Assembly (NCBI RefSeq): GCF_025499465.1
Contig: NZ_JAIMCA010000010.1
Location: forward strand, 1-37,501
Length of the DNA stretch: 37,501 nt
Direction of reading: 5' to 3'
Source: Allobosea sp. BH3
GTDB lineage: Bacteria; Pseudomonadota; Alphaproteobacteria; Rhizobiales; Beijerinckiaceae
Shown one piece after another: positions 27,834-36,284 of the stretch. The position numbers and the translations under genes are program-made. Every line of letters starts with the position of its first letter. Position 1 is the stretch's first letter. The notes under the pieces were generated by a model that was not told the DNA's origin, searched no databases, and saw nothing but the letters and a program-made list of their open reading frames with translations.

Positions 27834-28367
27834 TCAGGAGGTGAGATCGGCGGCGATCTGTCCCCGGATGATGGTCGCGAGGTTCTTCGCGGCGCGGATC
27901 TGCGCATCGCGCGCGGCGCGCACGGTGGCGAAGCGCTGTGACGAGCGCTCATAGGGCGCGCGGACGGAATTGACGCCGGAGGAGACGATCTTGCCGGTCT
28001 TCGTATCGGTCAGTGACCAGGTTGCGGTTCCGATCAACACGGCCGAATCGGCACGTCCGTTGGTGTAGTCGACGGTGACGACCTCGACCGATTCCGTCAG
28101 CCTCGCGTCGAACTTCAGCGTCTTGCGGGCATCGGGGTCACCGCTGCCGTCGAGCTCGAAGACGAGTTCGTTGCGCAGATAATGGCCCATCAGCCCCTTG
28201 ATCTCGGGGATCTCGATGGCGCGCATCGCCGTCTTGACGCTGCCGCCGACGGTGCTCGAGGTGTAGTCGGAATAGAGCGGCTGAAAGCAGCCCCCGGCGA
28301 GGGCCGCTACGGCGAGCACGGCCGCCAGCAGCGTGCGGCGGGGGAAGGCGGCTTCAGACGACGACAT
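27834..28367 (-). CDS. lptE: LPS-assembly lipoprotein LptE
   Basis: A 177-residue outer-membrane lipoprotein that plugs the LptD barrel through which lipopolysaccharide reaches the surface. Residues 11-27 are a hydrophobic signal ending LAGGC, so Cys27 is the probable lipid-attachment site. The mature part is low in conserved motifs (GLMGHYLRNELVFEL, VRAPYERSSQRFATVRA), as is typical. Assignment rests on the lipobox, length and the leuS-lptE-holA order. Its ATG lies 14 bases inside the leuS 3' end. Confidence 0.87.
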   Translation of the reverse strand: MSSSEAAFPRRTLLAAVLAVAALAGGCFQPLYSDYTSSTVGGSVKTAMRAIEIPEIKGLMGHYLRNELVFELDGSGDPDARKTLKFDARLTESVEVVTVDYTNGRADSAVLIGTATWSLTDTKTGKIVSSGVNSVRAPYERSSQRFATVRAARDAQIRAAKNLATIIRGQIAADLTS

Positions 28368-30993
28368 TCACGATTCTCCCCGGAACCACGATGATCTTGC
28401 GGATCGCGCGCCCCTCCAGGGCCCGCTGCACCGCATCGCTGGCGCGGACGACGGTTTCCACCGCCATGGTATCGGCATCGGCGGGAACAGTCACCTCCGC
28501 CCGCTTCTTGCCGTTGAGCTGGACCGGCAGCGTGAGCTGATTGTCCTTCAGCAAGGCGGCATCGGCCTCCGGCCAGGACGCCTCGCCGACCAGGCCCGGC
28601 TGGCCCAGCGCCTGCCAGCACTCCTCGGCCAGATGCGGCATCATCGGAGCGACAAGCTGGGTCACGATCGCGGCGGCTTCGAGGAGCGCGAAGGCTATGT
28701 CCGCGTCGAGATCGGGCTTCTCGGCCGCGCTGTCCAGCGCCTTACCGATGGCATTGGTCAGCGTGTAGATATGGGCGACGCAGCGATTGAAGCCCAGGCG
28801 CTCGATATCGGCGCCGACGGCGTCCAGGGCGCGATGGGCCGCCTTGCGCAGGGTCAGAGCCGCCTCGCCGATTTCGCCAGGGCTGGCTGCCTTGCCGCCG
28901 GTGCGCTCGCCGATCTCGGCGACCAGGCGCCAGAGGCGCTGGACGAAGCGGGCGGCGCCCTGCACGCCCTCGTCAGTCCAGATCACGTCGCGGTCGGGCG
29001 GCGAATCGGAGAGCATGAACCAGCGGGCCGTGTCAGCACCGTAGGAAGCAATAATGTCGTCCGGGTCCACGACGTTCTTCTTGGACTTCGACATCTTCTC
29101 GATCGAGCCGATCTCGATCGGGGCGCCGGTCTCGACATGGAAGCCCTTGCGGTCGCTGCCGGAGACCTCGATGCGGACGTCGCCGGGCTCGACCCAGCCG
29201 CCGTCAGCGCCGCGATAGGTCTCGTGCACGACCATGCCCTGGGTGAACAGACCTGCGAAGGGCTCGTCGAGACCCGCATGGCCGGTCTTCTTCATCGCGC
29301 GGGTGAAGAAGCGCGAATAGAGCAGGTGCAGGATCGCGTGCTCGACGCCGCCGATATACTGGTCGACCGGCAGAAAACGGTCGACGGCCTTGCGGTCGGT
29401 CGGGCTTTCCGTGCGCCACGGATCGGTGAAGCGGGCGAAGTACCAGGACGAATCGACGAAGGTGTCCATCGTGTCCGTCTCGCGCCGCGCCGGCTTGCCG
29501 CAATGCGGGCAGGCGACGTTCTTCCAGCTCGGATGATGGTCGAGCGGATTGCCCGGCTTGTCGAAGGAGACGTCGTCCGGCAGCTTCACCGGCAGATCGG
29601 CGTCCGGAACCGGAATCGTTCCGCAGTCGGAACAATGGATGACCGGGATCGGGCAGCCCCAGTAGCGCTGGCGCGAGATGCCCCAGTCTCGCAGGCGGAA
29701 ATTGACCTTGCGCTGGCCGACGGGACGGTTGCCGCGGATCTCACTTTCGAGCCGGCGCGCGACCTCCTCCTTGGCTTCCGCGATGGTCTTGCCGTCGAGG
29801 AAGCGCGAATTGATCATGCGGCCGTCGCCGTCATAGGCGGTGTCAGTGATGACGAAGCCCGCCGGGTCGGTGCCTTCCGGCGCCACGACCGGGGTATTAC
29901 CCAGGCCATACTTGTTGACGAAGTCGAGGTCGCGCTGGTCATGCGCCGGACAGCCGAAGATGGCGCCGGTGCCATATTCCATCAGGATGAAGTTCGCGAC
30001 ATAGACCGGCAGCGTCCAGCCCGGATCGAAGGGATGGACGGCGCGCAGGCCGGTGTCGAAGCCGAGCTTCTCGGCCTTGTCGATCGCTTCCTGCGCCGTG
30101 CCGGTGCGCTTGCACTCCTCGATGAAGGCCTGCAGCTCGGGATTATTGGCGGCGATGGCCTTGGCGATCGGGTGATCGGGCGCGACGGCGACGAATTTGG
30201 CGCCGAACAGCGTATCGGGCCGGGTCGTGTAGACCTCGACCTCATCCTGGCCCAAAGAACCTTGGCCGGCGGCATTCGATTCGATGGCGAAACGAACCAG
30301 CAGCCCCTCGGAGCGGCCGATCCAGTTCTTCTGCATCAGCCGAACCTTGTCGGGCCAGCGCGTCAGGCCGTCGAGCGCGTCGTTCAGCTCCTGCCCGAAT
30401 TCGGTGATCTTGAAGAACCACTGGGTCAGCTCGCGGATCTCGACCGGCGCACCGGAGCGCCAGCCGCGACCGTCGATGACCTGCTCATTGGCGAGCACGG
30501 TCTCGTCGACCGGGTCCCAGTTGACCTTGGCGGTCTTGCGGTCGACCAGCCCGGCCTTGAGGAAGTCCAGGAACATCTTCTGCTGATGGCGATAGTAGCT
30601 CGGGTCGCAGGTCGCGAGCTCGCGGCTCCAGTCGAGCGACAGGCCCATCGACTTGAGCTGCTTGCGCATCGTCGCGATGTTTTCGTAGGTCCATTCGCGC
30701 GGATGCACGTTCTTCTGCTTTGCCGCATTTTCCGCGGGCAGGCCGAAGGCATCCCAACCCATCGGATGCAGCACGGAGAAGCCCTTGGCGCGCTTGTAGC
30801 GCGCGACCACGTCGCCCATGGCGTAATTGCGGACATGGCCCATATGGATGCGCCCCGACGGATACGGGAACATCTCGAGGACGTAGTAGCTCGGCCGGGT
30901 ATCGTCGTTCCTGGTCTCGAAAAGCTTGCGCTCTTCCCAGACGGTGCGCCATTTCGGCTCGGACTCTTTCGGGTTGTAGCGTTCGACGGCCAT
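28354..30993 (-). CDS. leuS: Leucyl-tRNA synthetase
   Basis: An 879-residue class I synthetase that charges tRNA-Leu and edits mischarged norvaline and isoleucine. The HIGH motif appears as PYPSGRIHMGHVRNY, the KMSKS motif as KMSKSKKNVVDPDD, and the CP1 editing domain lies between, with a zinc-binding-like segment CSDCGT and CPHCGKPARRE. ATG 30993 gives MAVERYNPKESEPKW; an in-frame TTG upstream adds four residues. First gene of the leuS-lptE-holA run. A palindrome lies upstream, between it and the divergent yggS. Confidence 0.97.
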   Translation of the reverse strand: MAVERYNPKESEPKWRTVWEERKLFETRNDDTRPSYYVLEMFPYPSGRIHMGHVRNYAMGDVVARYKRAKGFSVLHPMGWDAFGLPAENAAKQKNVHPREWTYENIATMRKQLKSMGLSLDWSRELATCDPSYYRHQQKMFLDFLKAGLVDRKTAKVNWDPVDETVLANEQVIDGRGWRSGAPVEIRELTQWFFKITEFGQELNDALDGLTRWPDKVRLMQKNWIGRSEGLLVRFAIESNAAGQGSLGQDEVEVYTTRPDTLFGAKFVAVAPDHPIAKAIAANNPELQAFIEECKRTGTAQEAIDKAEKLGFDTGLRAVHPFDPGWTLPVYVANFILMEYGTGAIFGCPAHDQRDLDFVNKYGLGNTPVVAPEGTDPAGFVITDTAYDGDGRMINSRFLDGKTIAEAKEEVARRLESEIRGNRPVGQRKVNFRLRDWGISRQRYWGCPIPVIHCSDCGTIPVPDADLPVKLPDDVSFDKPGNPLDHHPSWKNVACPHCGKPARRETDTMDTFVDSSWYFARFTDPWRTESPTDRKAVDRFLPVDQYIGGVEHAILHLLYSRFFTRAMKKTGHAGLDEPFAGLFTQGMVVHETYRGADGGWVEPGDVRIEVSGSDRKGFHVETGAPIEIGSIEKMSKSKKNVVDPDDIIASYGADTARWFMLSDSPPDRDVIWTDEGVQGAARFVQRLWRLVAEIGERTGGKAASPGEIGEAALTLRKAAHRALDAVGADIERLGFNRCVAHIYTLTNAIGKALDSAAEKPDLDADIAFALLEAAAIVTQLVAPMMPHLAEECWQALGQPGLVGEASWPEADAALLKDNQLTLPVQLNGKKRAEVTVPADADTMAVETVVRASDAVQRALEGRAIRKIIVVPGRIVNVVV

Positions 30994-31152
30994 GTCAGCG
31001 AGCAATCACGTCAGCAAGCATTCTTGCGGGGTGGGCCGGTGCGGGAAGCGGCCGGCGCGAGGGTCCATGACGAAAAACCGGGTGAGGTTTTCCACATCCT
31101 GTTCTAGGACACCATTGCGCGCACGGGGTCAACGGCGGGCGATGGCATCGGG

Positions 31153-31177
31153 CCGAAAAGTGGAATCCACTTTTCGG
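31153..31177. repeat. Perfect 12-base palindromic repeat (CCGAAAAGTGGA)
   Basis: CCGAAAAGTGGA (31153-31164) and TCCACTTTTCGG (31166-31177) form a perfect inverted repeat around a single A. It lies in the divergent leuS-yggS gap. It resembles a short palindrome I recall as widespread in rhizobial genomes. Confidence 0.7.
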
Positions 31178-31222
31178 AAATCGTCCGGTGCGACAACGCT
31201 TTGAGGCAAGAAGGGCTGCGAC

Positions 31223-31888
31223 ATGAGCGATACGGTTACGCGTCTGGATGCGATCCGCGCCTCGGTTGCGCGTGCGGCGCGCGATTTCGGGCGCAAGGCG
31301 GACAGCGTGACGCTGATCGCCGTGTCGAAGACCAAGCCGGCCGAGCAGATCATCGAGGTGCTGGAAGCCGGACAGCGCGTCTTCGGCGAGAACTACGTCC
31401 AGGAGGCCAAGGCGAAGTGGCCGGCGTTGAAGGAACGCTTCCCCAATGCCGAGCTGCACATGATCGGGCCGCTGCAGTCCAACAAGGCGCGCGAGGCCGT
31501 CGAGCTCTTCGATGCGATCCAGTCGCTCGACCGGGAGAGCCTGGCGAAGGAGCTGGCGCGCGAGATCGCCCGCGTGGGACGGGCGCCGCGCCTCTTCGTG
31601 CAGGTCAATACCGGCGAGGAGGCGCAGAAGGGCGGCATCATGCCGGCCGAGGCCGACGCCTTCCTGGCGCGCTGCCGAGAGGTCCATGGGCTCGCCATCG
31701 AGGGGCTGATGTGCATTCCGCCAGCTGACGAGCCGCCTTCGCCGCATTTCGGGCTGCTCGCCAAGATCGCGGCCCGCAACGGGCTCAAGGGCCTTTCCAT
31801 GGGCATGAGCGCCGATTACGAGGCGGCGATCCAGCTCGGTGCGACGCATGTGCGCGTCGGCAGCGCGATCTTCGGGGCGCGGGGCTGA
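31223..31888 (+). CDS. PLP-homeostasis protein, YggS/PLPBP family
   Basis: A 221-residue single-domain protein with the alanine-racemase barrel fold that binds pyridoxal 5'-phosphate but has no known catalysis; loss perturbs B6 and amino-acid pools in other bacteria. Lys36 in TLIAVSKTKPAEQI is the PLP lysine, and FGENYVQEAKAKW, LHMIGPLQSNK and LSMGMSADYEAAI are diagnostic. The start ATG 31223 gives the usual N-terminus. It is divergent from leuS and convergent with the VOC gene. Confidence 0.94.
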   Translation: MSDTVTRLDAIRASVARAARDFGRKADSVTLIAVSKTKPAEQIIEVLEAGQRVFGENYVQEAKAKWPALKERFPNAELHMIGPLQSNKAREAVELFDAIQSLDRESLAKELAREIARVGRAPRLFVQVNTGEEAQKGGIMPAEADAFLARCREVHGLAIEGLMCIPPADEPPSPHFGLLAKIAARNGLKGLSMGMSADYEAAIQLGATHVRVGSAIFGARG

Positions 31889-31900
31889 CCTCACCAGGGC

Positions 31901-32024
31901 GTTATCCCGGACGAGCGGCGAAGCCGCGCTGATCCGGGATCGCCATCCGGCGAGGGCGCCCTCTTCTGATAGCGGTCCCGTGTCTGCGCAGCGGCACTGC
32001 GCGCCGCAGCGCGCACGGGATGAC
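31901..32024. repeat. Divergent member of the palindromic repeat family, copy R4
   Basis: Read on the minus strand it has the same plan as R1-R3: a head starting GTCATCCCGTG paired with CACGGGA, a middle AGAGGGCGCCCTC, and a tail hairpin with GCGGCTTCGCCGC enclosed by ATCCCGGA and TCCGGGAT. It lies between the convergent yggS and VOC genes. Confidence 0.6.
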
Positions 32025-32032
32025 AGCGCGTT

Positions 32033-32419
32033 TCAAGCCCGCTGCAACGGCTCTCCGACGTCGATGCGGTTGCCGTCTGGGTCCTCGAATACGAAGGCCC
32101 TCAGCCCGTAGTCCTTATCGCGCAGGCCTTTGACGATGCGCAGGCCCCGCGCGCGAACGATGGCGTGCACGGCGTCGATATCCTCGACCATCATATGCGC
32201 AACGTTGAATGACGCTGCTCTGTGGTCGGGCTGGAGCGTCAGATGCAGCTCGGCGGCATCGCGCTTCAGGATCATGAAGCCGACGGGCGTACCGTTCTCG
32301 AAGGTCTTCTGGAAGCCGAGGGCACTGACATAGAATTCGCAGGCGCGCGCCATGTCGGCGACAGGCAACATGGCGGCAATCCGCCCAAAGCGGACGCCGG
32401 AAGAGACCGAATCAGTCAT
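32033..32419 (-). CDS. VOC (glyoxalase/bleomycin-resistance fold) protein
   Basis: A 128-residue single vicinal-oxygen-chelate domain: FGRIAAMLPVADMARACEFY, SALGFQKTFENG, then the second half VAHMMVEDIDAVHAIV to GLRAFVFEDPDGNRIDVGE. The FEDPDGNRI ending with its metal-site glutamate is characteristic. Members include bleomycin-binding proteins, glyoxalase I-like enzymes and dioxygenases; the substrate cannot be told. It is transcribed alone, convergent with yggS; nothing obvious lies in the 117-base gap to the L,D-transpeptidase. Confidence 0.88.
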   Translation of the reverse strand: MTDSVSSGVRFGRIAAMLPVADMARACEFYVSALGFQKTFENGTPVGFMILKRDAAELHLTLQPDHRAASFNVAHMMVEDIDAVHAIVRARGLRIVKGLRDKDYGLRAFVFEDPDGNRIDVGEPLQRA

Positions 32420-32536
32420 CGCTAATTCTCAAGCTGGGAACAGCGCGGTGGCGGAGGACGGTGCCCCACGCGCATCGGCCGGTTCCGGAGAGGATGGTCG
32501 AGACGGTGCTCGTCGCTGCCTATAGCCGCATTCGGC

Positions 32537-33103
32537 CTATCTGACCAGAATCCGCGCGTGCCTGGCGAGCCTCGGCAGCACCTTGGCGAAGACATGGCCC
32601 TGTACGGCGACGCAGCCGGCGGTCGGGGTGAAGCCCGGCCGGGCGAGATGCCAGAAGATCGCGCTGCCGCGGCCGCGAACCACCGGCCGGTCGTTCCAGC
32701 CGAGCTCGACGATGACGTCGTAGAGATGATCCTCGCGCGTGAGCCGCTCCTCGGCCTCACCCGGCGGGCGGTCGATCAGGCGGTTGTAACGGCGGTCGTT
32801 CGCATCGTCGCACCAGGCGTCGCGCGGGCCGATCTGCCGGAGAGGCATCAGCGTGCGCGGGCGGACGAGCCGGTCGGCGCGGTAGAGCACGCTGCGCAGG
32901 GGCAGAGCGGTGCGCGGCGTGCGGCCATCGCCTTCGCGCTTGATCGTGCCGATGCCGGAACGGCCGAGCGCGCAGGGAAAGGCAGCCTGCCCGGCGATCA
33001 GGAAGCCCTTCCGGCGATCATGCACCGAGGCGAAGACCCGCAGCGTCGAGAGGTTTCTTGGCCCGCGCGGAGGCCCGGCGGGGCGGAATGGTCGGTTTGT
33101 CAC
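32537..33103 (-). CDS. L,D-transpeptidase (YkuD-domain) family protein
   Basis: 188 residues from GTG 33103. The YkuD catalytic motif is HLARPGFTPTAGCVAVQ with His152 and nucleophile Cys164; upstream are ALGRSGIGTIKREGDGRTPR and RIGPRDAWCDDANDRRYNR, typical of a short alphaproteobacterial subfamily. L,D-transpeptidases form 3-3 peptidoglycan cross-links or anchor proteins. No signal peptide follows this start, which is odd for a periplasmic enzyme; an ATG at 33199 would add residues that are polar, not a signal sequence, and would overlap the divergent response regulator. Export and exact role remain open. Confidence 0.85.
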   Translation of the reverse strand: MTNRPFRPAGPPRGPRNLSTLRVFASVHDRRKGFLIAGQAAFPCALGRSGIGTIKREGDGRTPRTALPLRSVLYRADRLVRPRTLMPLRQIGPRDAWCDDANDRRYNRLIDRPPGEAEERLTREDHLYDVIVELGWNDRPVVRGRGSAIFWHLARPGFTPTAGCVAVQGHVFAKVLPRLARHARILVR

Positions 33104-33184
33104 GGGAATTCCAGGCTGCCTGACTTGCGATGACGACTCAGCGGGCTCATGTTGCTGCAACGATTGCGTTTGAGCGAACGGTTC

Positions 33185-33871
33185 ATGTCCGTCATTCATC
33201 ATATTCTTCTCGTCGACGACGACCAGACCCTGCGCGATGCGCTGGCCGAGCAGCTCGCGCTCAGCGAGGAATTCAAGCTGTCGACAGCCGGAACGGCCGG
33301 GGCCGCGGTCAAGGCCGTGCAGGCCGAGCGTGTCGACCTCGTCGTCATGGATGTCGGGCTGCCCGACATGGACGGGCGTGAGGCGGTCAAGGTGATGCGC
33401 CGCAACGGCTTCAAGAGCCCGGTGATCATGCTGACGGGCCAGGGTTCGGACGCCGACACCGTGCTCGGGCTCGAAGCCGGCGCCAACGACTATGTCGTGA
33501 AGCCGTTCCGCTTCGCCGTGCTGCTGGCGCGCATCCGCGCCCATTTGAGGCAGTACGAGGCGAGCGAGGACGCCATCTTTCAAGTGGGGCCGTATACGTT
33601 CCACCCCGGCTCGAAGCTGCTTGTCAGCGAGCGGGGCTCGAAGACCAAGCTGACCGAGAAGGAGACCGCGATCCTGCGCTTCCTGTACCGGGCCGGCCGC
33701 AAGCCGATCGCGCGCGAAGTGCTGCTGCAGGAGGTCTGGGGCTATAACAGCCAGGTCACGACCCACACGCTCGAAACCCATATCTACCGGCTGCGCCAGA
33801 AGATCGAGCCTGATCCGGGCAATGCCCGGCTGCTCGTCACCGATGCCGGCGGGTACCGGCTGAATCCCTGA
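33185..33871 (+). CDS. OmpR/PhoB-family response regulator
   Basis: A 228-residue two-component regulator. The receiver domain has the acidic pocket DDD at 11-13, phospho-acceptor Asp56 in LVVMDVGLPDMDG, Thr84 in IMLTGQG and Lys106 in YVVKPF. The C-terminal winged helix (LTEKETAILRFLYRAG, REVLLQEVWGYN, THTLETHIYRLRQKI) binds DNA. ATG 33185 gives MSVIHHILLVDDD; an upstream ATG at 33149 adds 12 residues. No histidine kinase is adjacent. A cyclic-nucleotide-binding-domain gene follows 3 bases later and is probably cotranscribed. It could be an orthologue of an envelope regulator such as CenR, but this is not established. Confidence 0.93.
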   Translation: MSVIHHILLVDDDQTLRDALAEQLALSEEFKLSTAGTAGAAVKAVQAERVDLVVMDVGLPDMDGREAVKVMRRNGFKSPVIMLTGQGSDADTVLGLEAGANDYVVKPFRFAVLLARIRAHLRQYEASEDAIFQVGPYTFHPGSKLLVSERGSKTKLTEKETAILRFLYRAGRKPIAREVLLQEVWGYNSQVTTHTLETHIYRLRQKIEPDPGNARLLVTDAGGYRLNP

Positions 33872-33874
33872 CGG

Positions 33875-34339
33875 ATGGCCCTCGACGACGACATGACCCT
33901 GCTGGCCCGGCAGCCGCTGCTGAGCCTGCTGGAGCGCGATGCGCTGCGGCTGCTGGCGTTCGCGGCCGAGAGCCGGACCCTGCGTGCCGGCGATGTCCTG
34001 TTCCGGGCCGGCGAGCCCTCGGACGGGGCGGCCATTGTGATCTCGGGCGCCGTGGCGCTCCTGGAGAGCGACGATGGCAGACCCGCGAGCGAGATCGTCG
34101 GCCCCGGCGCCATGATCGGCGAGCTTGCGCTGTTCACCTCCCTGTCGCGACAGGTCACGGCGATCGCGCGCGAGCCGACGGAGATCCTGCGGCTGCCGCG
34201 CAGCGTGATGCGGCGCGTTCTGGCGGAGTCGCCGGATTCGGCCGAGGCGATCACAGCCGCGGTCAGTGAAAGGCTGCGCGGCTTCGTCGGTGAGCTCGCG
34301 GCCGTTCAGAAGGCGCTAAACGCGATCGACCGGGGATAG
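33875..34339 (+). CDS. Cyclic-nucleotide-binding-domain protein without a DNA-binding domain
   Basis: A 154-residue protein consisting of one CRP-like cNMP-binding domain: LLSLLERDALRLLAFAAES, LFRAGEPSDGAAIVISGAVAL, then IVGPGAMIGELALFTSLSRQV and the C-helix. The phosphate-binding cassette region is GAMIGELALFTSLSRQVTA, where the usual Arg appears as SRQ. There is no helix-turn-helix, so it is not a CRP-type transcription factor by itself. It starts 3 bases after the response-regulator stop, pointing to one operon and perhaps a joint signalling role, which is inferred. It converges on the EamA gene with only 17 bases between. Confidence 0.88.
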   Translation: MALDDDMTLLARQPLLSLLERDALRLLAFAAESRTLRAGDVLFRAGEPSDGAAIVISGAVALLESDDGRPASEIVGPGAMIGELALFTSLSRQVTAIAREPTEILRLPRSVMRRVLAESPDSAEAITAAVSERLRGFVGELAAVQKALNAIDRG

Positions 34340-34356
34340 GTCGGCAGCCTGTCCGC

Positions 34357-35274
34357 TCAGGCCGAAGGCGGATGCCGGGCTGCGCGGATTGCCGCGAAAC
34401 GCGGCCACAGGATGTTGATGCACAGGCCGGAGAGCACGAGGCCGGCCGCGGCCAGCTTCCAGCCCGGCAGCGGCTCTCCGAGCCAGATGGCAGCAGCTCC
34501 CATGCCGAAGACCGGGACCAGCAGGGCGGTCGGAGCGATCGTGGCGGCGGCATAGCGCGACAGCAGCCAGCCCCACATCGCATAGCCGAACATGACATTG
34601 CCGACGGCCTGCCAGATCGCCGCCGCCCAGGCTTCGACGGGCGCAGTCGCCACCCCGTCGCGGATCGCCGGCCAACCTTCGAGCAGCCAGGACAGCAGGA
34701 ACAGCGGCGGCACTGAAAAGAGGCTTGCCCAGACGACATAGGCGAGCATGTCGACGCCCGGAGAGCTGCGGGACACGATGTTGCCGCCTGCCCAGCAGAG
34801 CGCCGCCGAGAGGATGAGGACGATCCCGAGGGGCGTCGTCATGCCGTCCGTGAACCAGAGAATGACGCCGATTCCGATGAGGGCGAGGACAAGGCCGATG
34901 AACTGGAAGGGCTGGACGCGCTCGCCGGTGAGAACAGCTGCGAGGATGATCGTGAAGAAGGTCTGAGACTGGACCACGAGCGAGGCGAGGCCCGGCGTGA
35001 TGAAGCCCTTGATGGCGATGAAGAGCAGCCCGAACTGACCGGCGCCGATCAGGACGCCATAGGCCGCGAGCTTGTTCCAGGAGACGGCGGGGCGCTTGAG
35101 GAAGAGCACCGCCGGCACCAGCGCAAAAGCAAAGCGCAGGCAGGCGAAGAACAGCGGCGGGAAATGCTCCACGCCGATGCGGATGATCACGAAATTGGTG
35201 CCCCAGACCACCATGACCGCGAGGGTGAGCGCTGCGTCGCGAAGCGAGAGCGAGGTCGGAGAGGCGGATTGCAT
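34357..35274 (-). CDS. EamA/DMT-family transporter
   Basis: A 305-residue inner-membrane protein with about ten hydrophobic segments arranged as two EamA repeats: AALTLAVMVVWGTNFVIIRI to LGERVQPFQ-type (here LTGERVQPFQFIGLVLALIG) and GIVLILSAALCWAGGNIVSR to AIWLGEPLPGWKLAAAGLVL. The WGTNFVIIRIG opening is typical of O-acetylserine/cysteine exporter-like members, so export of small metabolites is likely but the substrate is unknown. Several in-frame ATGs (35286, 35310) precede the chosen one and none has a good ribosome-binding site. Confidence 0.9.
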   Translation of the reverse strand: MQSASPTSLSLRDAALTLAVMVVWGTNFVIIRIGVEHFPPLFFACLRFAFALVPAVLFLKRPAVSWNKLAAYGVLIGAGQFGLLFIAIKGFITPGLASLVVQSQTFFTIILAAVLTGERVQPFQFIGLVLALIGIGVILWFTDGMTTPLGIVLILSAALCWAGGNIVSRSSPGVDMLAYVVWASLFSVPPLFLLSWLLEGWPAIRDGVATAPVEAWAAAIWQAVGNVMFGYAMWGWLLSRYAAATIAPTALLVPVFGMGAAAIWLGEPLPGWKLAAAGLVLSGLCINILWPRFAAIRAARHPPSA

Positions 35275-35386
35275 GGGTCTGGCCATCGCAATGAAACGAG
35301 GCGGCGCCATAGCACGCGGCGGCGGGCGGCCGGTAAGACCGCCTCGCATGGCCGCAACGCTGTCCGCTCGGGGATCGACAGCGGCT

Positions 35387-36202
35387 TCAGAGGTCCAGCG
35401 TCACCGTGACCGGCACATGATCCGAGGGGCGCTCCCAGCCCCGCGCCTCGCTCAGGAAGCTCAAATCCCTCAGCGTCGGTTTCAGCCCATCGGACAGCCA
35501 GATATGATCGAGCCTGCGCCCGCGGTTGGAGGCCTGCCAGTCCTGCGCGCGATAGCTCCACCAGGAATAGAGCTTCTCGGGCTCCGGCCGCAGCGTGCGC
35601 GCCGCATCGGTCCAGCCCAACTCGGTGCGCAGCTTCTCCAGCGTGGTGGTCTCGATCGGCGTATGGCTGACGACGTCGAGAAGCTGCTTGTGGCTCCAGA
35701 CATCGTGCTCCAACGGGGCGATGTTGAGGTCCCCGAGCAGGATCGCGGGCCGGTCGGTCGGCTTCTTGGCGATGCCCCAGGCGCCGATCTCGTCGAGGAA
35801 GGCGAGCTTGTGGGCGAATTTGTCGTTCTTCTCGGGGTCCGGTATGTCGCCGCCGGCCGGAATATAGAAATTATGGATGGCGATGCCGGCAGCGGGGCCC
35901 GCCGCCTTGTCGAGCGTCGCCGTCATGTGCCGGGCGTCGTTGCGCCCGCACATCGACATGGCTTCCTGCTCGCTGAAGGGCAGCTTCGAGACGATGGCGA
36001 CGCCGTTATAGCCCTTCTGGCCAATGAAGGCCTGGTGGACATAGCCCAGCTGCTGGAAAGCCTTCGCCGGAAACTGTTCGTCCGGCGTCTTGGTTTCCTG
36101 CAGGCAGAGGATGTCCGGGGCATAGCGGGTGAGGAATTCGCCCACCATTCCGATGCGCAGGCGAACGGAGTTGATGTTCCAGCTTGTGACGGTGAGTTGC
36201 AC
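35387..36202 (-). CDS. xth: Exodeoxyribonuclease III / AP endonuclease
   Basis: A 271-residue EEP-family nuclease for base-excision repair. The metal site is spread over TSWNINSVRLR (1-15 region), LCLQETKTPDEQF with Glu36, GDLNIAPLEHDVW and the terminal RPSDHVPV with His262. The chosen start is GTG 36202 (VQLTVTSWNIN), where homologues begin; the open frame continues to 36259 through the flank of the lolA terminator, which argues against a longer product. It is downstream of lolA but separated by that terminator. Confidence 0.94.
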   Translation of the reverse strand: MQLTVTSWNINSVRLRIGMVGEFLTRYAPDILCLQETKTPDEQFPAKAFQQLGYVHQAFIGQKGYNGVAIVSKLPFSEQEAMSMCGRNDARHMTATLDKAAGPAAGIAIHNFYIPAGGDIPDPEKNDKFAHKLAFLDEIGAWGIAKKPTDRPAILLGDLNIAPLEHDVWSHKQLLDVVSHTPIETTTLEKLRTELGWTDAARTLRPEPEKLYSWWSYRAQDWQASNRGRRLDHIWLSDGLKPTLRDLSFLSEARGWERPSDHVPVTVTLDL

Positions 36203-36250
36203 GCGAGGATTCCGGCGGGAAGGAGGCCGGAAACTGGGTCGCCAAAGCGC

Positions 36251-36276
36251 AAAAGGCAAGCCGTTTTCGGCTTGCC
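36251..36276 (-). terminator. Rho-independent terminator of lolA
   Basis: On the minus strand GGCAAGCCG-AAAA-CGGCTTGCC is followed by TTTTG. It starts 8 bases after the lolA stop codon. Confidence 0.88.
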
Positions 36277-36284
36277 TGCCTTGT

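Noticed and set aside
28333..31107. 924-codon plus-strand open frame opposite leuS
   Set aside because: Antisense shadow of leuS; it also covers the lptE start. No recognisable domains.
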